From positions 1,302,001-1,366,000 of the forward strand of contig NC_012587.1 of the NCBI RefSeq assembly GCF_000018545.1: a DNA stretch of 64,000 nucleotides. The letters are read 5' to 3'. This stretch comes from Sinorhizobium fredii NGR234 (lineage in GTDB: Bacteria; Pseudomonadota; Alphaproteobacteria; Rhizobiales; Rhizobiaceae). This document shows positions 1-7,353 of the stretch, piece by piece. Each line of letters starts with the position of its first letter. Position 1 is the stretch's first letter. The position numbers and the translations under genes are program-made. The notes below the pieces were generated by a model. The model saw only the letters and a list, made by a program, of their open reading frames with translations. It made no database searches and was not told the DNA's origin.

Positions 1-5
1 TGTCG

Positions 6-1007
6 TCAATCCTGGGCGCTGGCGTTCGCGGTCTCGTTGGGCGCGGCATTGCCGTTCAGCAGGACTTCCACATCGGTATTGACGCCGGCCTTCACGGCGA
101 AGTCGCGCTGATAGATCTTGTCCTTGTTGCGCGCCACGGCCGTGTAACTGCCTTCCGCAAGCACCAGCGTTGGGAAGGCGCCGACGCTTTCGCTCACGAC
201 GTCGCCCGACGACGTCAGGATCGACCAGGCGGTATCGGCGATCGCCTCGCCGCCCGCTTCCGAGACGAGCTTCAGTGTGAGCTTCGCGGCGCGATGCTGG
301 ATGGTTGCTTCGGTCAGCTTGCCGGCCTCCACCTGAATATCGGCGCGGATCACCGCATTGACCGAGCCATAGTCGGAGACGACATGATAGGTGCCGGCGC
401 CGAGCCGGACCACCGTGCTGGGCTTCACGTCGGCGACGATCAGGGCGCGCTCGCCGTCTTCCTTCTCATCGGAGGAGAAGATCGAAAAGCTGAGCTCGGT
501 CGGTGGAATACGCACGTCGCTGCCGGAGACGGCATTCAGCATGACGCCGCCGGCATCGAGCACAAGGATCTGTTTGTCCAAGGCGCCTTGCTCCGGCACG
601 CGAATTTTGCGGGTGGCCGCGGCGCGACCGAAGGCGACGTTGACGAAATATTCGCCGGGCACGAGATTGAAGGCCGTGGAACCGCCTTCCGAGGTGGCCA
701 GCAGCGGGAGTTTTCCGTCGCCGCCGGGAATGGGACTGAAGACCCGCCAGGTCAGGCCCGACTCGACCGGCTGACCGTCCGCCGTCAGCAGGGCCTCGAG
801 CTTCACGTCCTTCAGTTCGCCGTTCTGCGTGGGGTCGCTGACGAGCGGATTGAAACTCGTAAGCTTTGGCATCTTCCGGCTGCCGGAGATCGACGGAAAG
901 CTCTTGAAGGCGTCGGTCGCGTCTTCGGCAAGTGCCCGCTCCGCACCGGAACCGGCGAGGATGATCGCCAAGGCGGTTCTCAGCAGAATACGAGGGCGGA
1001 TGCGCAT
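6..1007 (-). CDS. Secreted repeat protein of unknown function
   Basis: A protein of about 333 aa with an N-terminal signal peptide (MRIRPRILLRTALAIILAG, cleavage near ALA-ED). I do not recognise a named family. The mature part looks all-beta and carries at least three related modules: a G-E/T/S-Y turn (PGEYFVNV, AGTYHVVS, EGSYTAVA) followed by a charged strand ending in a V-x-A/E-G turn. This resembles carboxypeptidase-regulatory or Ig-like beta-sandwich repeats of exported proteins. The start at 1007 is chosen because it begins directly with a signal peptide; an in-frame ATG at 1061 would add 18 residues and has no ribosome site. It is divergent from the nitroreductase. Function unknown. Confidence 0.75.
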   Translation of the reverse strand: MRIRPRILLRTALAIILAGSGAERALAEDATDAFKSFPSISGSRKMPKLTSFNPLVSDPTQNGELKDVKLEALLTADGQPVESGLTWRVFSPIPGGDGKLPLLATSEGGSTAFNLVPGEYFVNVAFGRAAATRKIRVPEQGALDKQILVLDAGGVMLNAVSGSDVRIPPTELSFSIFSSDEKEDGERALIVADVKPSTVVRLGAGTYHVVSDYGSVNAVIRADIQVEAGKLTEATIQHRAAKLTLKLVSEAGGEAIADTAWSILTSSGDVVSESVGAFPTLVLAEGSYTAVARNKDKIYQRDFAVKAGVNTDVEVLLNGNAAPNETANASAQD

Positions 1008-1107
1008 GAGGACAGTTGACTTCCTGACTTGATGACTCCACTTGAGACGCCGGTATGGCATTTTCGTGGCTGTCGATCCGGCGGCAAGTTAGTGGAATTC
1101 GCTCGAT

Positions 1108-1692
1108 ATGAAAACCGAAATTAAGCTCGTCGACTATCTCGCTTCCCGCAGGTCTATTCCAGCCTTCCAGATGGGGTCGCCCGGGCCGGGCAGGGCCGAG
1201 GTGGAGGAGATGCTGAGGCTCGCCTCCCGCGTGCCGGACCATGGCAAACTCGCTCCCTGGCGCTTCATCGTCTATCGCGGCGAGGAGAGGGCGAGGATCA
1301 GCGCCGAGTTGAAGAGGATGGCGCTTGCCGCCAGGCCGGATCTCTCGGAGGAACTGATCAAGGTCGAGGAGACGCGGCTGACGCGCGCCCCGGTCGTCGT
1401 CGCCGTCGTCAGCAAGGCCGCGCCGCATTTCAAGATTCCCGAATGGGAGCAGATGATGTCGGCCGGCGCCGTGTGCCTCAACCTGTTGATGGCAGCAAAC
1501 GCGCTCGGCTATGCTTCCAACTGGCTGACCGAATGGTATGCCTTCGACGAGAGAGCCTATCCGCTGCTGGGCGTGGCGCCGGGCGAAAGGATCGCCGGGT
1601 TCATCCACATCGGCACGGCAATGGTGCCGCCGACCGAGCGGCCGCGGCCGGAACTGGCCGAGATCGTCACCTGGGTCGGGAAAGACGCCTGA
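1108..1692 (+). CDS. Nitroreductase family protein
   Basis: A 194-aa protein of the FMN-dependent nitroreductase fold. An N-terminal SRRS motif (as in FMN-phosphate binding RRSxR), the segment [16 protein letters not shown] and a C-terminal [12 protein letters not shown] are typical of the small YdjA-like branch. Members reduce nitroaromatics, quinones or enones with NAD(P)H; the physiological substrate cannot be read from sequence. Its TGA stop overlaps the ATG of the next gene by one base, so the two are translationally coupled. Pairing a nitroreductase with a flavin reductase-like protein suggests a shared flavin-dependent reaction, which is inference. Confidence 0.88.
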   Translation: MKTEIKLVDYLASRRSIPAFQMGSPGPGRAEVEEMLRLASRVPDHGKLAPWRFIVYRGEERARISAELKRMALAARPDLSEELIKVEETRLTRAPVVVAVVSKAAPHFKIPEWEQMMSAGAVCLNLLMAANALGYASNWLTEWYAFDERAYPLLGVAPGERIAGFIHIGTAMVPPTERPRPELAEIVTWVGKDA

Positions 1693-2294
1693 TGTTCTAC
1701 GAAACCGCTTCCAATCAGCACGGCTTGCCGCACGACCCCTTCAAGGCGATCGTGTCGCCGCGGCCGATCGGCTGGATTGGCACGCGTGCCACGGACGGCG
1801 CGTTGAACCTCGCGCCCTATTCCTTCTTCAATGCGATCAGCGACCGGCCGAAGCTCGTGATGTTTTCATCGAGCGGCTACAAGGATTCGGTGCGCAATAT
1901 CGAAGCGACAGGTGAATTCACCGCGAGCTTCGCCAGCCGCAACCTGAGCGAGGCGGTCAACATGACCTCGATGGCGGCGCCGCATGGCGACAGCGAGTTC
2001 GAGATCGCCGGATTGACGCCGGTCGAGGGGACGCTCGTCAAGGCGCCTTTCGTCGGCGAGGCCTTCGCCGCGCTCGAATGCCGGATGACGGAGATGTTCC
2101 AGCCGAAGGGCCTCGATGGCACGGCGTCGGACAGCTATGTCGTCATCGGCGCGGTCGTCGGCATCCATATCCGCGACGAGGCGATCCGCGACGGACGTTT
2201 CGACGTGACGGCGGTGAGGCCGCTCGCGCGCCTCGGCTATATGGATTACTGCGATGGCGGCGATGTCTTCCAGATGACGCGTCCGGTCCGCTAG
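1692..2294 (+). CDS. Flavin reductase-like (FMN-binding split barrel) protein
   Basis: A 200-aa protein of the flavin reductase-like domain family. Residues 15-60 contain the diagnostic FKAIVSPRPIGWIGT and NLAPYSFFNAIS segments that bind FMN. The family includes NAD(P)H:flavin oxidoreductases and proteins that simply hold FMN. Translation starts at the ATG in the TGATG overlap with the nitroreductase. The TAG stop at 2292-2294 lies inside the left terminal inverted repeat of a MITE-like element, so the present C-terminus (about MTRPVR) may have been set by that insertion. Confidence 0.88.
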   Translation: MFYETASNQHGLPHDPFKAIVSPRPIGWIGTRATDGALNLAPYSFFNAISDRPKLVMFSSSGYKDSVRNIEATGEFTASFASRNLSEAVNMTSMAAPHGDSEFEIAGLTPVEGTLVKAPFVGEAFAALECRMTEMFQPKGLDGTASDSYVVIGAVVGIHIRDEAIRDGRFDVTAVRPLARLGYMDYCDGGDVFQMTRPVR

Positions 2295-2564
2295 AGCCTT
2301 TCCTGGTTAAATTGAAGCATTCTGCCGAGCAGGTTTTCGTCAGGGCAGAGGCGATTGTCGAAGGTCGTACCCGAAGGTACGGCCGAGGCGATCGCCTCTG
2401 ATCCTGGCGGAAAGATGCCCGGCCCTTCGGGTTGGCTGAAGCGGGCGGCCTGTTTGCTCGGCTGGCTTGGCCGTATGCGTTGGCTACGCCGCGCGCCAGC
2501 CGAGCAAACATTCCACTCCGCTTAAGCCAACAGAATGGTTCAATTTAACCAGGAAAGGCTCTAG
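2291..2564. mobile_element. MITE-like element with 26-bp perfect terminal inverted repeats
   Basis: A 274-bp non-coding segment bounded by perfect inverted repeats at 2291-2316 and 2539-2564 (outer end CTAGAGCCTTTCC). The arms continue to 34 bp (2291-2324 / 2531-2564) with one mismatch. Inside are a perfect 15-bp hairpin (2452-2466 with 2495-2509), a 6-bp hairpin (2366-2371 / 2376-2381) and a palindrome GAGGCGATCGCCTC (2385-2398). The outermost bases read C-TA at one end and TA-G at the other, consistent with TA target duplication as in IS630/mariner-type elements. There is no coding capacity. The TAG stops of both flanking convergent genes lie in the two termini. I recall similar sequences between genes in Sinorhizobium; the family name is not assigned. 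Confidence 0.7.
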
Positions 2565-3274
2565 GTTTCCGGCTGCGCCCGCGCCTCGGCGAGAAGATCG
2601 ATCTGCAGCGATGAGCGGGCAGCCACGGCCGAGAAGCCGTTTTCCAGGCTGTTTGTCTCTAGCCGTTGCACCGCCGCCTCGTCGACGGCATCGGCGGGCA
2701 GCATGTCGTAGGCCGCGATGCCGGCTTCCCAAGCCCGGAGCACCACCGCGGCGCGCCCGGCCCGGACGACAGCCGGCACATCGCCAGTCCCGGTTACGCG
2801 CCGGCAACCGCACGCTTCCGCGAGAGCAGAGGCGTCGAATATCAGTGCCGATAGGCGCGGGGAAACGCCTGCCATCGAGTGAGGTGAGAGCACGCTTTCG
2901 GCAACCGTGGCATATTCCGCAAGCAGTGCCGTTCGGCCCTCGTGTATTCCTGCGGCTGCTTCGGCGACTTTCAGCATCACTTCGACCTTCTGGATATCGG
3001 CCGGTCCCCGGCACGCCGTCAGCACGACGCCGTCGATATCGGCGAGGAGGCTCGAAAGACCCTCGACATCGGTGGCGTCCGCGAGCTCGATCCGCGCGAG
3101 AAAAAGGCAGGCCGACTGCCCTTTGCCGGCGTGCCGCACGCTTGGCCGGCTTTGAAGCGTCGTCGCATCGACAACGATCGCTCCGACGGCCTGCAGCACC
3201 TTCTCGGTGGGAGGCGGATCGCCCGCCGCAAGATACAGCAGAGGCTTCATGGTTTGTGCGCGGTTAACGGACAT
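2561..3274 (-). CDS. CitE/HpcH-aldolase-like hypothetical protein
   Basis: A 237-aa protein with weak resemblance to the HpcH/HpaI aldolase and citrate lyase beta (CitE) family: a beta-strand/acidic pattern (DIDGVVLT, KVEVMLKVAEAA, LSALIFDASALAEACG) and a C-terminal AWEAGIAAYDMLP like the A-x-x-x-G-x-x-A-x-D-x-P signature of CitE-like lyases. The canonical metal-binding region is hard to find, so activity is uncertain. The start at 3274 is preferred to an internal Met at 3250. The TAG stop is provided by the right end of the MITE-like element. Convergent with the flavin reductase gene. Confidence 0.6.
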   Translation of the reverse strand: MSVNRAQTMKPLLYLAAGDPPPTEKVLQAVGAIVVDATTLQSRPSVRHAGKGQSACLFLARIELADATDVEGLSSLLADIDGVVLTACRGPADIQKVEVMLKVAEAAAGIHEGRTALLAEYATVAESVLSPHSMAGVSPRLSALIFDASALAEACGCRRVTGTGDVPAVVRAGRAAVVLRAWEAGIAAYDMLPADAVDEAAVQRLETNSLENGFSAVAARSSLQIDLLAEARAQPET

Positions 3275-3346
3275 GGTGAACCAATCTTAAACCTTTGACC
3301 GCTAATATTCGGACATTGGGGCTGTCGGGTGTCTAGTGGGGCATAG

Positions 3347-4465
3347 GTGATCATACAAGCATTTCTTCGCTGGGTCGAAACGGCGAGAACCGGCGATCGC
3401 GCACGCGCGGCCAGCGCGCTTGGGCGAGCCTATGCCCAGGCCGAGATGAACGGCCTCGATCGGCATGCCGCCGAGATGGCAATGACCTTCCTGTTGGACG
3501 ATCCTTCGCCACGGGTGCGTCTGGCGCTGGTCGAAGCCATGGCCGATTGCCCGACGGCGCCGCGAGCGATCGTCCGGGCGCTGGCCGAGGACCAGCCCGA
3601 AATCGCTTTCGCGGCAATCGCCCGTTCGCCGGTGCTTACCGATGTAGATCTCGTCGACCTCGCGGCGCGCGGCACGGCGGAGACGCGTGCGCTGATCGCG
3701 GCGCGGGGCGCCGTGTCCTGTTCCGTCGCCGCTGCGATCGCCGAGATCGGCGACGAGGAGGAGGTTTCGGTCCTTCTCGAAAATAGCGGCGCGGTGCTCC
3801 TGCAGGGCTCTCTCAGGAGGATCGCGCATCGCCTCGGGCATGCTGCGGCCGTCCGCGACCGGCTGCTCAGTCGCGCCGACCTGCCGAGCGACGCGCGGCA
3901 TGCGCTTGCCGAGAAGATCGGTGCGGCGCTCTCGGCTTGCGAACTCGTCCAGGCGGTCATCGGTTCGGCTCGCGTGGAGCGGGTCACGCGAGAGGCGTGC
4001 GACGCCGCGGCCTTGGCAATGACGGCAGCCGCGTCGCCGAATGACTTGTCCCAGATGGTCGCCCATTTGCGCGAGACAGGGCGCTTGACACCTGCCTTTC
4101 TGATGAGGGCACTCTGCGGCGGTGCCACGGAATTCTTTACCCTGGCGGTGGCCGATCTTTCCGGTCTGGCGGAAAAGCGTGTACGCTCGATCCTTTTCGG
4201 TGGGCGTGTGCATTCGATCCGCGCACTCTTGCAGAGCGCCGGCCTGGCGCGCGATATCAGCGAAGCCTTCGCTGATGCCGTTCTGTATTTGCAGGCGCAG
4301 GCGGGCGAGGGCGCCGCGCCGCTCGCCGCTCTCCTCGAGCGCCTTCGTCGGAACCCGTCCTCGACGTCGGCCTCCGTCGCCGAATTCGTTGAACGATTGG
4401 GCTTTGCTGAACAACGGCAGATCGCCCGGGACTATGCCCTGCTTGCTTCGCGCCAGGCAGCCTGA
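3347..4465 (+). CDS. DUF2336 domain protein
   Basis: A 372-aa, almost wholly helical protein rich in Ala, Leu and Arg, with HEAT-like repeats in the first half (for example DDPSPRVRLALVEAMAD, EDQPEIAFAAIARSP). It matches my memory of the alphaproteobacterial DUF2336 family, whose biochemical role is unknown. The start is GTG at 3347 (GTG-ATC-ATA), with a G-rich patch (GTGGGGC) about 5 bases upstream as a weak ribosome site. No signal peptide or membrane span. Its end is 8 bp from the end of the convergent next gene. Confidence 0.72.
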   Translation: MIIQAFLRWVETARTGDRARAASALGRAYAQAEMNGLDRHAAEMAMTFLLDDPSPRVRLALVEAMADCPTAPRAIVRALAEDQPEIAFAAIARSPVLTDVDLVDLAARGTAETRALIAARGAVSCSVAAAIAEIGDEEEVSVLLENSGAVLLQGSLRRIAHRLGHAAAVRDRLLSRADLPSDARHALAEKIGAALSACELVQAVIGSARVERVTREACDAAALAMTAAASPNDLSQMVAHLRETGRLTPAFLMRALCGGATEFFTLAVADLSGLAEKRVRSILFGGRVHSIRALLQSAGLARDISEAFADAVLYLQAQAGEGAAPLAALLERLRRNPSSTSASVAEFVERLGFAEQRQIARDYALLASRQAA

Positions 4466-4473
4466 TCAGAGGC

Positions 4474-4905
4474 TCAATCGCCGAACCGACGCGCCACCCA
4501 GGAATAGCCGTCTTCCATGTAGTGTACCGGAGCACTGACGATCGCTTGCAGCTTCTCGCGGTCCGGCACCGCGCCGCCGAGCCATGTCAGGGCGCGCTTC
4601 GGCAGGCCGGGTTTTTCCTCCTGCTTTGCGGGAGCCGTTGCCGCTTGCTGCGGCGCCGCGTTGATCTCCGGGGTGGCCGTGGGAGCCTGCTCCGGATCGG
4701 CGGCCGCCATGTCCGTGCCCGAGGTTTCGCAAACGGCCACGACGACCGGATAGTTCTTGTCGGAGAACTTCGGCAGCTCCTTTTGGGATTCCCTATCGCA
4801 CTGGGCGATCGACGGCCATGTGCCGTTCACGGTCGAGATGTAGTGGCATTGCGTGACATTGTCATCGCAACCGAGGATGGTCATGACGATCAGGGCGGCT
4901 TTCAT
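4474..4905 (-). CDS. Small cysteine-containing hypothetical protein
   Basis: A 143-aa protein. The N-terminus (MKAALIVMTILGCDD) is short and hydrophobic and ends in I-L-G-C, reminiscent of a lipobox but with an unusually short n-region. Four cysteines in the first 60 residues could form disulfides if exported. Residues about 65-100 are a low-complexity Ala/Pro/Glu linker, and the C-terminus is basic and aromatic (YSWVARRFGD). I recognise it only as a conserved rhizobial hypothetical. The 225 bp upstream, to the GNAT gene, hold no further gene I can support. Confidence 0.6.
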   Translation of the reverse strand: MKAALIVMTILGCDDNVTQCHYISTVNGTWPSIAQCDRESQKELPKFSDKNYPVVVAVCETSGTDMAAADPEQAPTATPEINAAPQQAATAPAKQEEKPGLPKRALTWLGGAVPDREKLQAIVSAPVHYMEDGYSWVARRFGD

Positions 4906-5130
4906 ATCTTAGGTCCGTTTACAAGTCTGTTGTCATTATCTTATGGAGCCTGGATTGTTTCCGAAGTAGGGCAGAATTGCCGCCCAACGAAACAATTTGT
5001 TTCGGTCCGTCACTCGGATTGATTGCAAGTCCTCCTGCGCCGTTTGACGTATTGGCGCCGTTCGCCATCGCGGATAGTTTTCGCCCGGGTCGCTCGCGCA
5101 TGGGCGACAGATTTGCGTTGAGGTTTTGGA

Positions 5131-5592
5131 ATGACCGCCATCACTATTGCCGAGGAGCCGCCGCGCCAGCCGCCTATCCTCCGCCTGCTTGAACTCTCCG
5201 ATGCCTATGCGGCATCGCTTTATCCGGCCGAAAGCAATCATATGGTCGATGTCTCGGCCCTGGAAATGCCGACGGTGTCCTTCTTTGTCGCGCGATCGGA
5301 CGGCGAGATCGTCGGCTGCTGTGCGTTGGTGGAAGCCGGCGATGGTACGGCGGAGATCAAGCGGATGTTCGTCGATCCGGAGGCGAGGGGACTGAAAGTC
5401 GGCAGGCGGCTTCTTGCCGCGATGGAGGCCAAGGCGGAAAGGCGGGGTCTGACCGCTATCCGGCTCGAAACCGGCATCCACCAGCCGGAGGCGATCGGCC
5501 TCTACAAGTCGTCCGGTTATGTGGAGCGGCCGCCGTTCGGCAGCTATCTGGCCGATCCGCTGAGCTTGTTTATGGAGAAACGGGTCGGGTAG
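5131..5592 (+). CDS. GNAT family N-acetyltransferase
   Basis: A 153-aa single-domain GNAT. The acetyl-CoA pyrophosphate loop is visible as VDPEARGLKVGRRLLAAME (Q/R-x-x-G-x-G/A variant), preceded by the beta4 strand GTAEIKRMFV and followed by RLETGIHQPEAIGLYKSSGY, the usual motif B. The acceptor substrate is unknown. The gene stands alone, followed 16 bp later by the palindromic repeat that carries IS110 element 1. Confidence 0.88.
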   Translation: MTAITIAEEPPRQPPILRLLELSDAYAASLYPAESNHMVDVSALEMPTVSFFVARSDGEIVGCCALVEAGDGTAEIKRMFVDPEARGLKVGRRLLAAMEAKAERRGLTAIRLETGIHQPEAIGLYKSSGYVERPPFGSYLADPLSLFMEKRVG

Positions 5593-5608
5593 GACGCGCG
5601 GCACAACT

Positions 5609-5646
5609 GCCCCTCACCCTAACCCTCTCCCCGCTCGCGGGGAGAG
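5609..5646. repeat. Left part of a palindromic repeat interrupted by IS110 element 1
   Basis: Contains the hairpin CCTCTCCCCGCTCGCGGGGAG, one module of the bipartite palindromic repeat seen intact at 20069-20194 and 51792-51925. Read on the minus strand it resumes at CTCTCCCC directly after the IS110 core CT; the other part of the same copy lies at 7220-7302. This copy is a short form lacking the CCTCGGGTTAAACCCGAGG hairpin of the other two. Confidence 0.85.
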
Positions 5647-5659
5647 GACTCCCCACCGT

Positions 5660-6910
5660 TTAGCAAGAGAGTTTCTGCTCGGCCAAGGAAGGATTGAAGG
5701 TGGTGCCGGTTTTCAGCATTGCGCATGCGACGTTGAGGAGGCGGTCGGCGACGGATCGCAGGGCACGACCGTGGCTGTGACCTCGGCTTCGAAGGGCGGC
5801 GTACTTCAAACGGCTCCGAGAGTCGTGCTGAATGGCGACGCGTGCCCAATGGTACATGGCGTTGGCGAGCCGGTCGTGGCAGGCCTGTCTTCTGATGACG
5901 ATGCAGCTCTTGCCGGACCGCTTGGTAACGGGCGCGACTCCTGTCAAACTGCGCAAGGCGGCGTGGTCACGTCGCTGCAGGGCATCGAAGGCTTCTGCGA
6001 GCAGCGTGGCGAGGACGATCCTTCCCACTCCCGGCAAGGATGCGAGGATCTCCACGTCATGCTGCTTCCTCTGCCCCGGCTCGGTCTCCTCGGTCGGGAC
6101 AAGGCGGGCAGTCAGGGTATCGAGCCGCTGATGCGCTTGCTTGAGCTGCCGGTTCACGAGGCGAATGCGGGCAATGAGCGTGGCAATGTGGGCGCTGGCG
6201 GCTTCGGTCGTCCCGGCGGCGACCTTGACGGGCGGCGTGCGCAGCACGGCGAGCACATGGGTGGCGTCGACGCGGCGGATGCGGTTGCGTTTGAGAAGCT
6301 TGGCGATCGTCGCCGCGCGGATCCGCGCGGCTTTGGCCGGCGTCGGCACGGCTTCCCAGAGATCGAGCAGCCACTCGGCCCCGAGGTCGTTTTCGAGCTC
6401 GAGCAGCGCAGGAAAGTAGCGCCAGAGCTGCTCGCGCATGCGGTTGGTCAACCGGTTGCGCTCGGCGCCGAGGTCCTCGGCCATGCGCGACCATTCGCGC
6501 AATTCGATGACGACAGGATCGGCGGCGGCAAGCAGCCGGAAGCACCGGCGATCGGTGCGCAAGGCCGAGGCCATCACTTCGGCATCGCGGCTGTCGTCCT
6601 TGGCGCCGGCCAGGGTGAACCGGTCGCGAAAGCGATCCATTTGTTTCGGGTTGATGGCATGCACCTGGCAGCCGCGCTCGATCAGCGTCTCGACCACGGG
6701 CCCGTGCGGCACCTCGATCGCGACCTGGATTTGCCCGGCCTCGGTTGCACCGCTGGTTGCCGTCAGCCAGGCCGCCAGCTCGGCGAGCCCTTCGCCGCCG
6801 TGCCTGAAGACCCTTTCGCCGATTTTCCGGCCATCACCATCCGTGAGGAACACATGATGGCTCTCCGACGCCCAGTCGACGCCGGCATAGAATTGTTTCT
6901 GATCGGTCAT
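5660..6910 (-). CDS. IS110-family transposase (DEDD recombinase)
   Basis: A 416-aa IS110 transposase. The N-terminal RuvC-like DEDD domain shows D in YAGVDWASESH (about residue 11), E in AIEVPHGP and the D pair in AKDDSRDAEV. The C-terminal Transposase_20 domain shows LASLPGVGRIVLATLLAEAF and the serine-containing TKRSGKS segment where IS110 enzymes carry the catalytic Ser. Start at 6910 (MTDQKQF), with a GGAGAAGGG ribosome site immediately upstream; longer in-frame extensions would run into the non-coding guide region and are rejected. Recombination is RNA-guided in this family (bridge RNA, established for IS621). Confidence 0.95.
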   Translation of the reverse strand: MTDQKQFYAGVDWASESHHVFLTDGDGRKIGERVFRHGGEGLAELAAWLTATSGATEAGQIQVAIEVPHGPVVETLIERGCQVHAINPKQMDRFRDRFTLAGAKDDSRDAEVMASALRTDRRCFRLLAAADPVVIELREWSRMAEDLGAERNRLTNRMREQLWRYFPALLELENDLGAEWLLDLWEAVPTPAKAARIRAATIAKLLKRNRIRRVDATHVLAVLRTPPVKVAAGTTEAASAHIATLIARIRLVNRQLKQAHQRLDTLTARLVPTEETEPGQRKQHDVEILASLPGVGRIVLATLLAEAFDALQRRDHAALRSLTGVAPVTKRSGKSCIVIRRQACHDRLANAMYHWARVAIQHDSRSRLKYAALRSRGHSHGRALRSVADRLLNVACAMLKTGTTFNPSLAEQKLSC

Positions 6911-6949
6911 CCCTTCTCCTCGTCCAAGCCTGCGAGCCACCGCGATCTT

Positions 6950-7080
6950 CGCCGATCCCTGTACTGGCGCTCGGAAACGGATACAGCTCCGGCGCGGACT
7001 CCCCACGGGGCATCGATCACGGCCAATCCGACGGGGCACGCGTCCTCTCCAGGTGGTCGGGCCACAGGGGACAATTGGTT
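6950..7080 (-). ncRNA. Predicted bridge RNA of IS110 element 1
   Basis: Read on the minus strand, this region contains in order: GTCCCCT (7066-7072), equal to the left target plus CT core; GGAGAG (7045-7050), reverse complement of core plus right target; GTGGGGAGTCC (6996-7006), an 11-base match to the element's own right terminus running into the core; and GTACAG (6959-6964), reverse complement of core plus left terminus. The first pair is enclosed by a CCAAT/ATTGG stem (7074-7078 with 7023-7027) with a GTGG/CCAC hairpin between the guides; the second by CGAT/ATCG (7012-7015 with 6953-6956). This is the target-loop then donor-loop order known for IS621. The 5' end of the RNA is not determined. 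Confidence 0.7.
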
Positions 7081-7219
7081 GCTCCCGACGAATCGGCTCG
7101 GTTCAGGAAGGCTACGCCAATTTCGGCCATCGTCGCGGGTCATGCTTCATTCCGCTACGCTTCACTTCGCACGACACGCGACGACGGCGTGCAACCCAAG
7201 AACCGCCGGAAAAAGGTAC

Positions 7220-7302
7220 AGGGGACTTGGGGGCGGAGCGTTGCCGCGAGTCCCTTCGCCCCGCGTGCGGGGAGAAGGTGGCCGGCAGGCCGGATGAGGG
7301 GC
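7220..7302. repeat. Right part of the palindromic repeat interrupted by IS110 element 1
   Basis: Contains the second module, the hairpin CCCCGCGTGCGGGG with flanking GACTCGC-like and GCCGGCAGGCCGG segments, ending in GATGAGGGGC. On the minus strand it corresponds to the first half of the intact copies (CCCCTCAT... to ...AGTCCC). From here to the parE stop at 7354, about 50 bp hold nothing I recognise. Confidence 0.8.
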
Positions 7303-7353
7303 AAAAAATACGTGCTGGTTCAAGGAGACCGGCGGCAATGACCGCCGCCGCTC

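Larger units (their letters stand above)
5647..7221 (-). mobile_element. IS110-family insertion sequence, element 1
   Basis: A 1575-bp element oriented on the minus strand. Its ends are inferred by comparing the flanks with intact repeat copies: removing it restores an uninterrupted ...AGTCCC-CT-CTCCCC... repeat. One CT core dinucleotide is present at each junction (AG at 5645-5646 and 7220-7221 on the plus strand). There are no terminal inverted repeats, as expected for IS110. The transposase stop lies 13 bp from one end, while about 310 bp of non-coding DNA precede the transposase at the other end. That is the IS110-group layout, with the bridge RNA in the 5' end. It looks intact and potentially active. 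Confidence 0.85.

Noticed and set aside
5771..7297. 508-codon open frame opposite the IS110 transposase
   Set aside because: It mirrors the transposase codons on the other strand; it has no recognisable domain and the sense gene has all catalytic motifs. Long antisense frames are common at this GC content.
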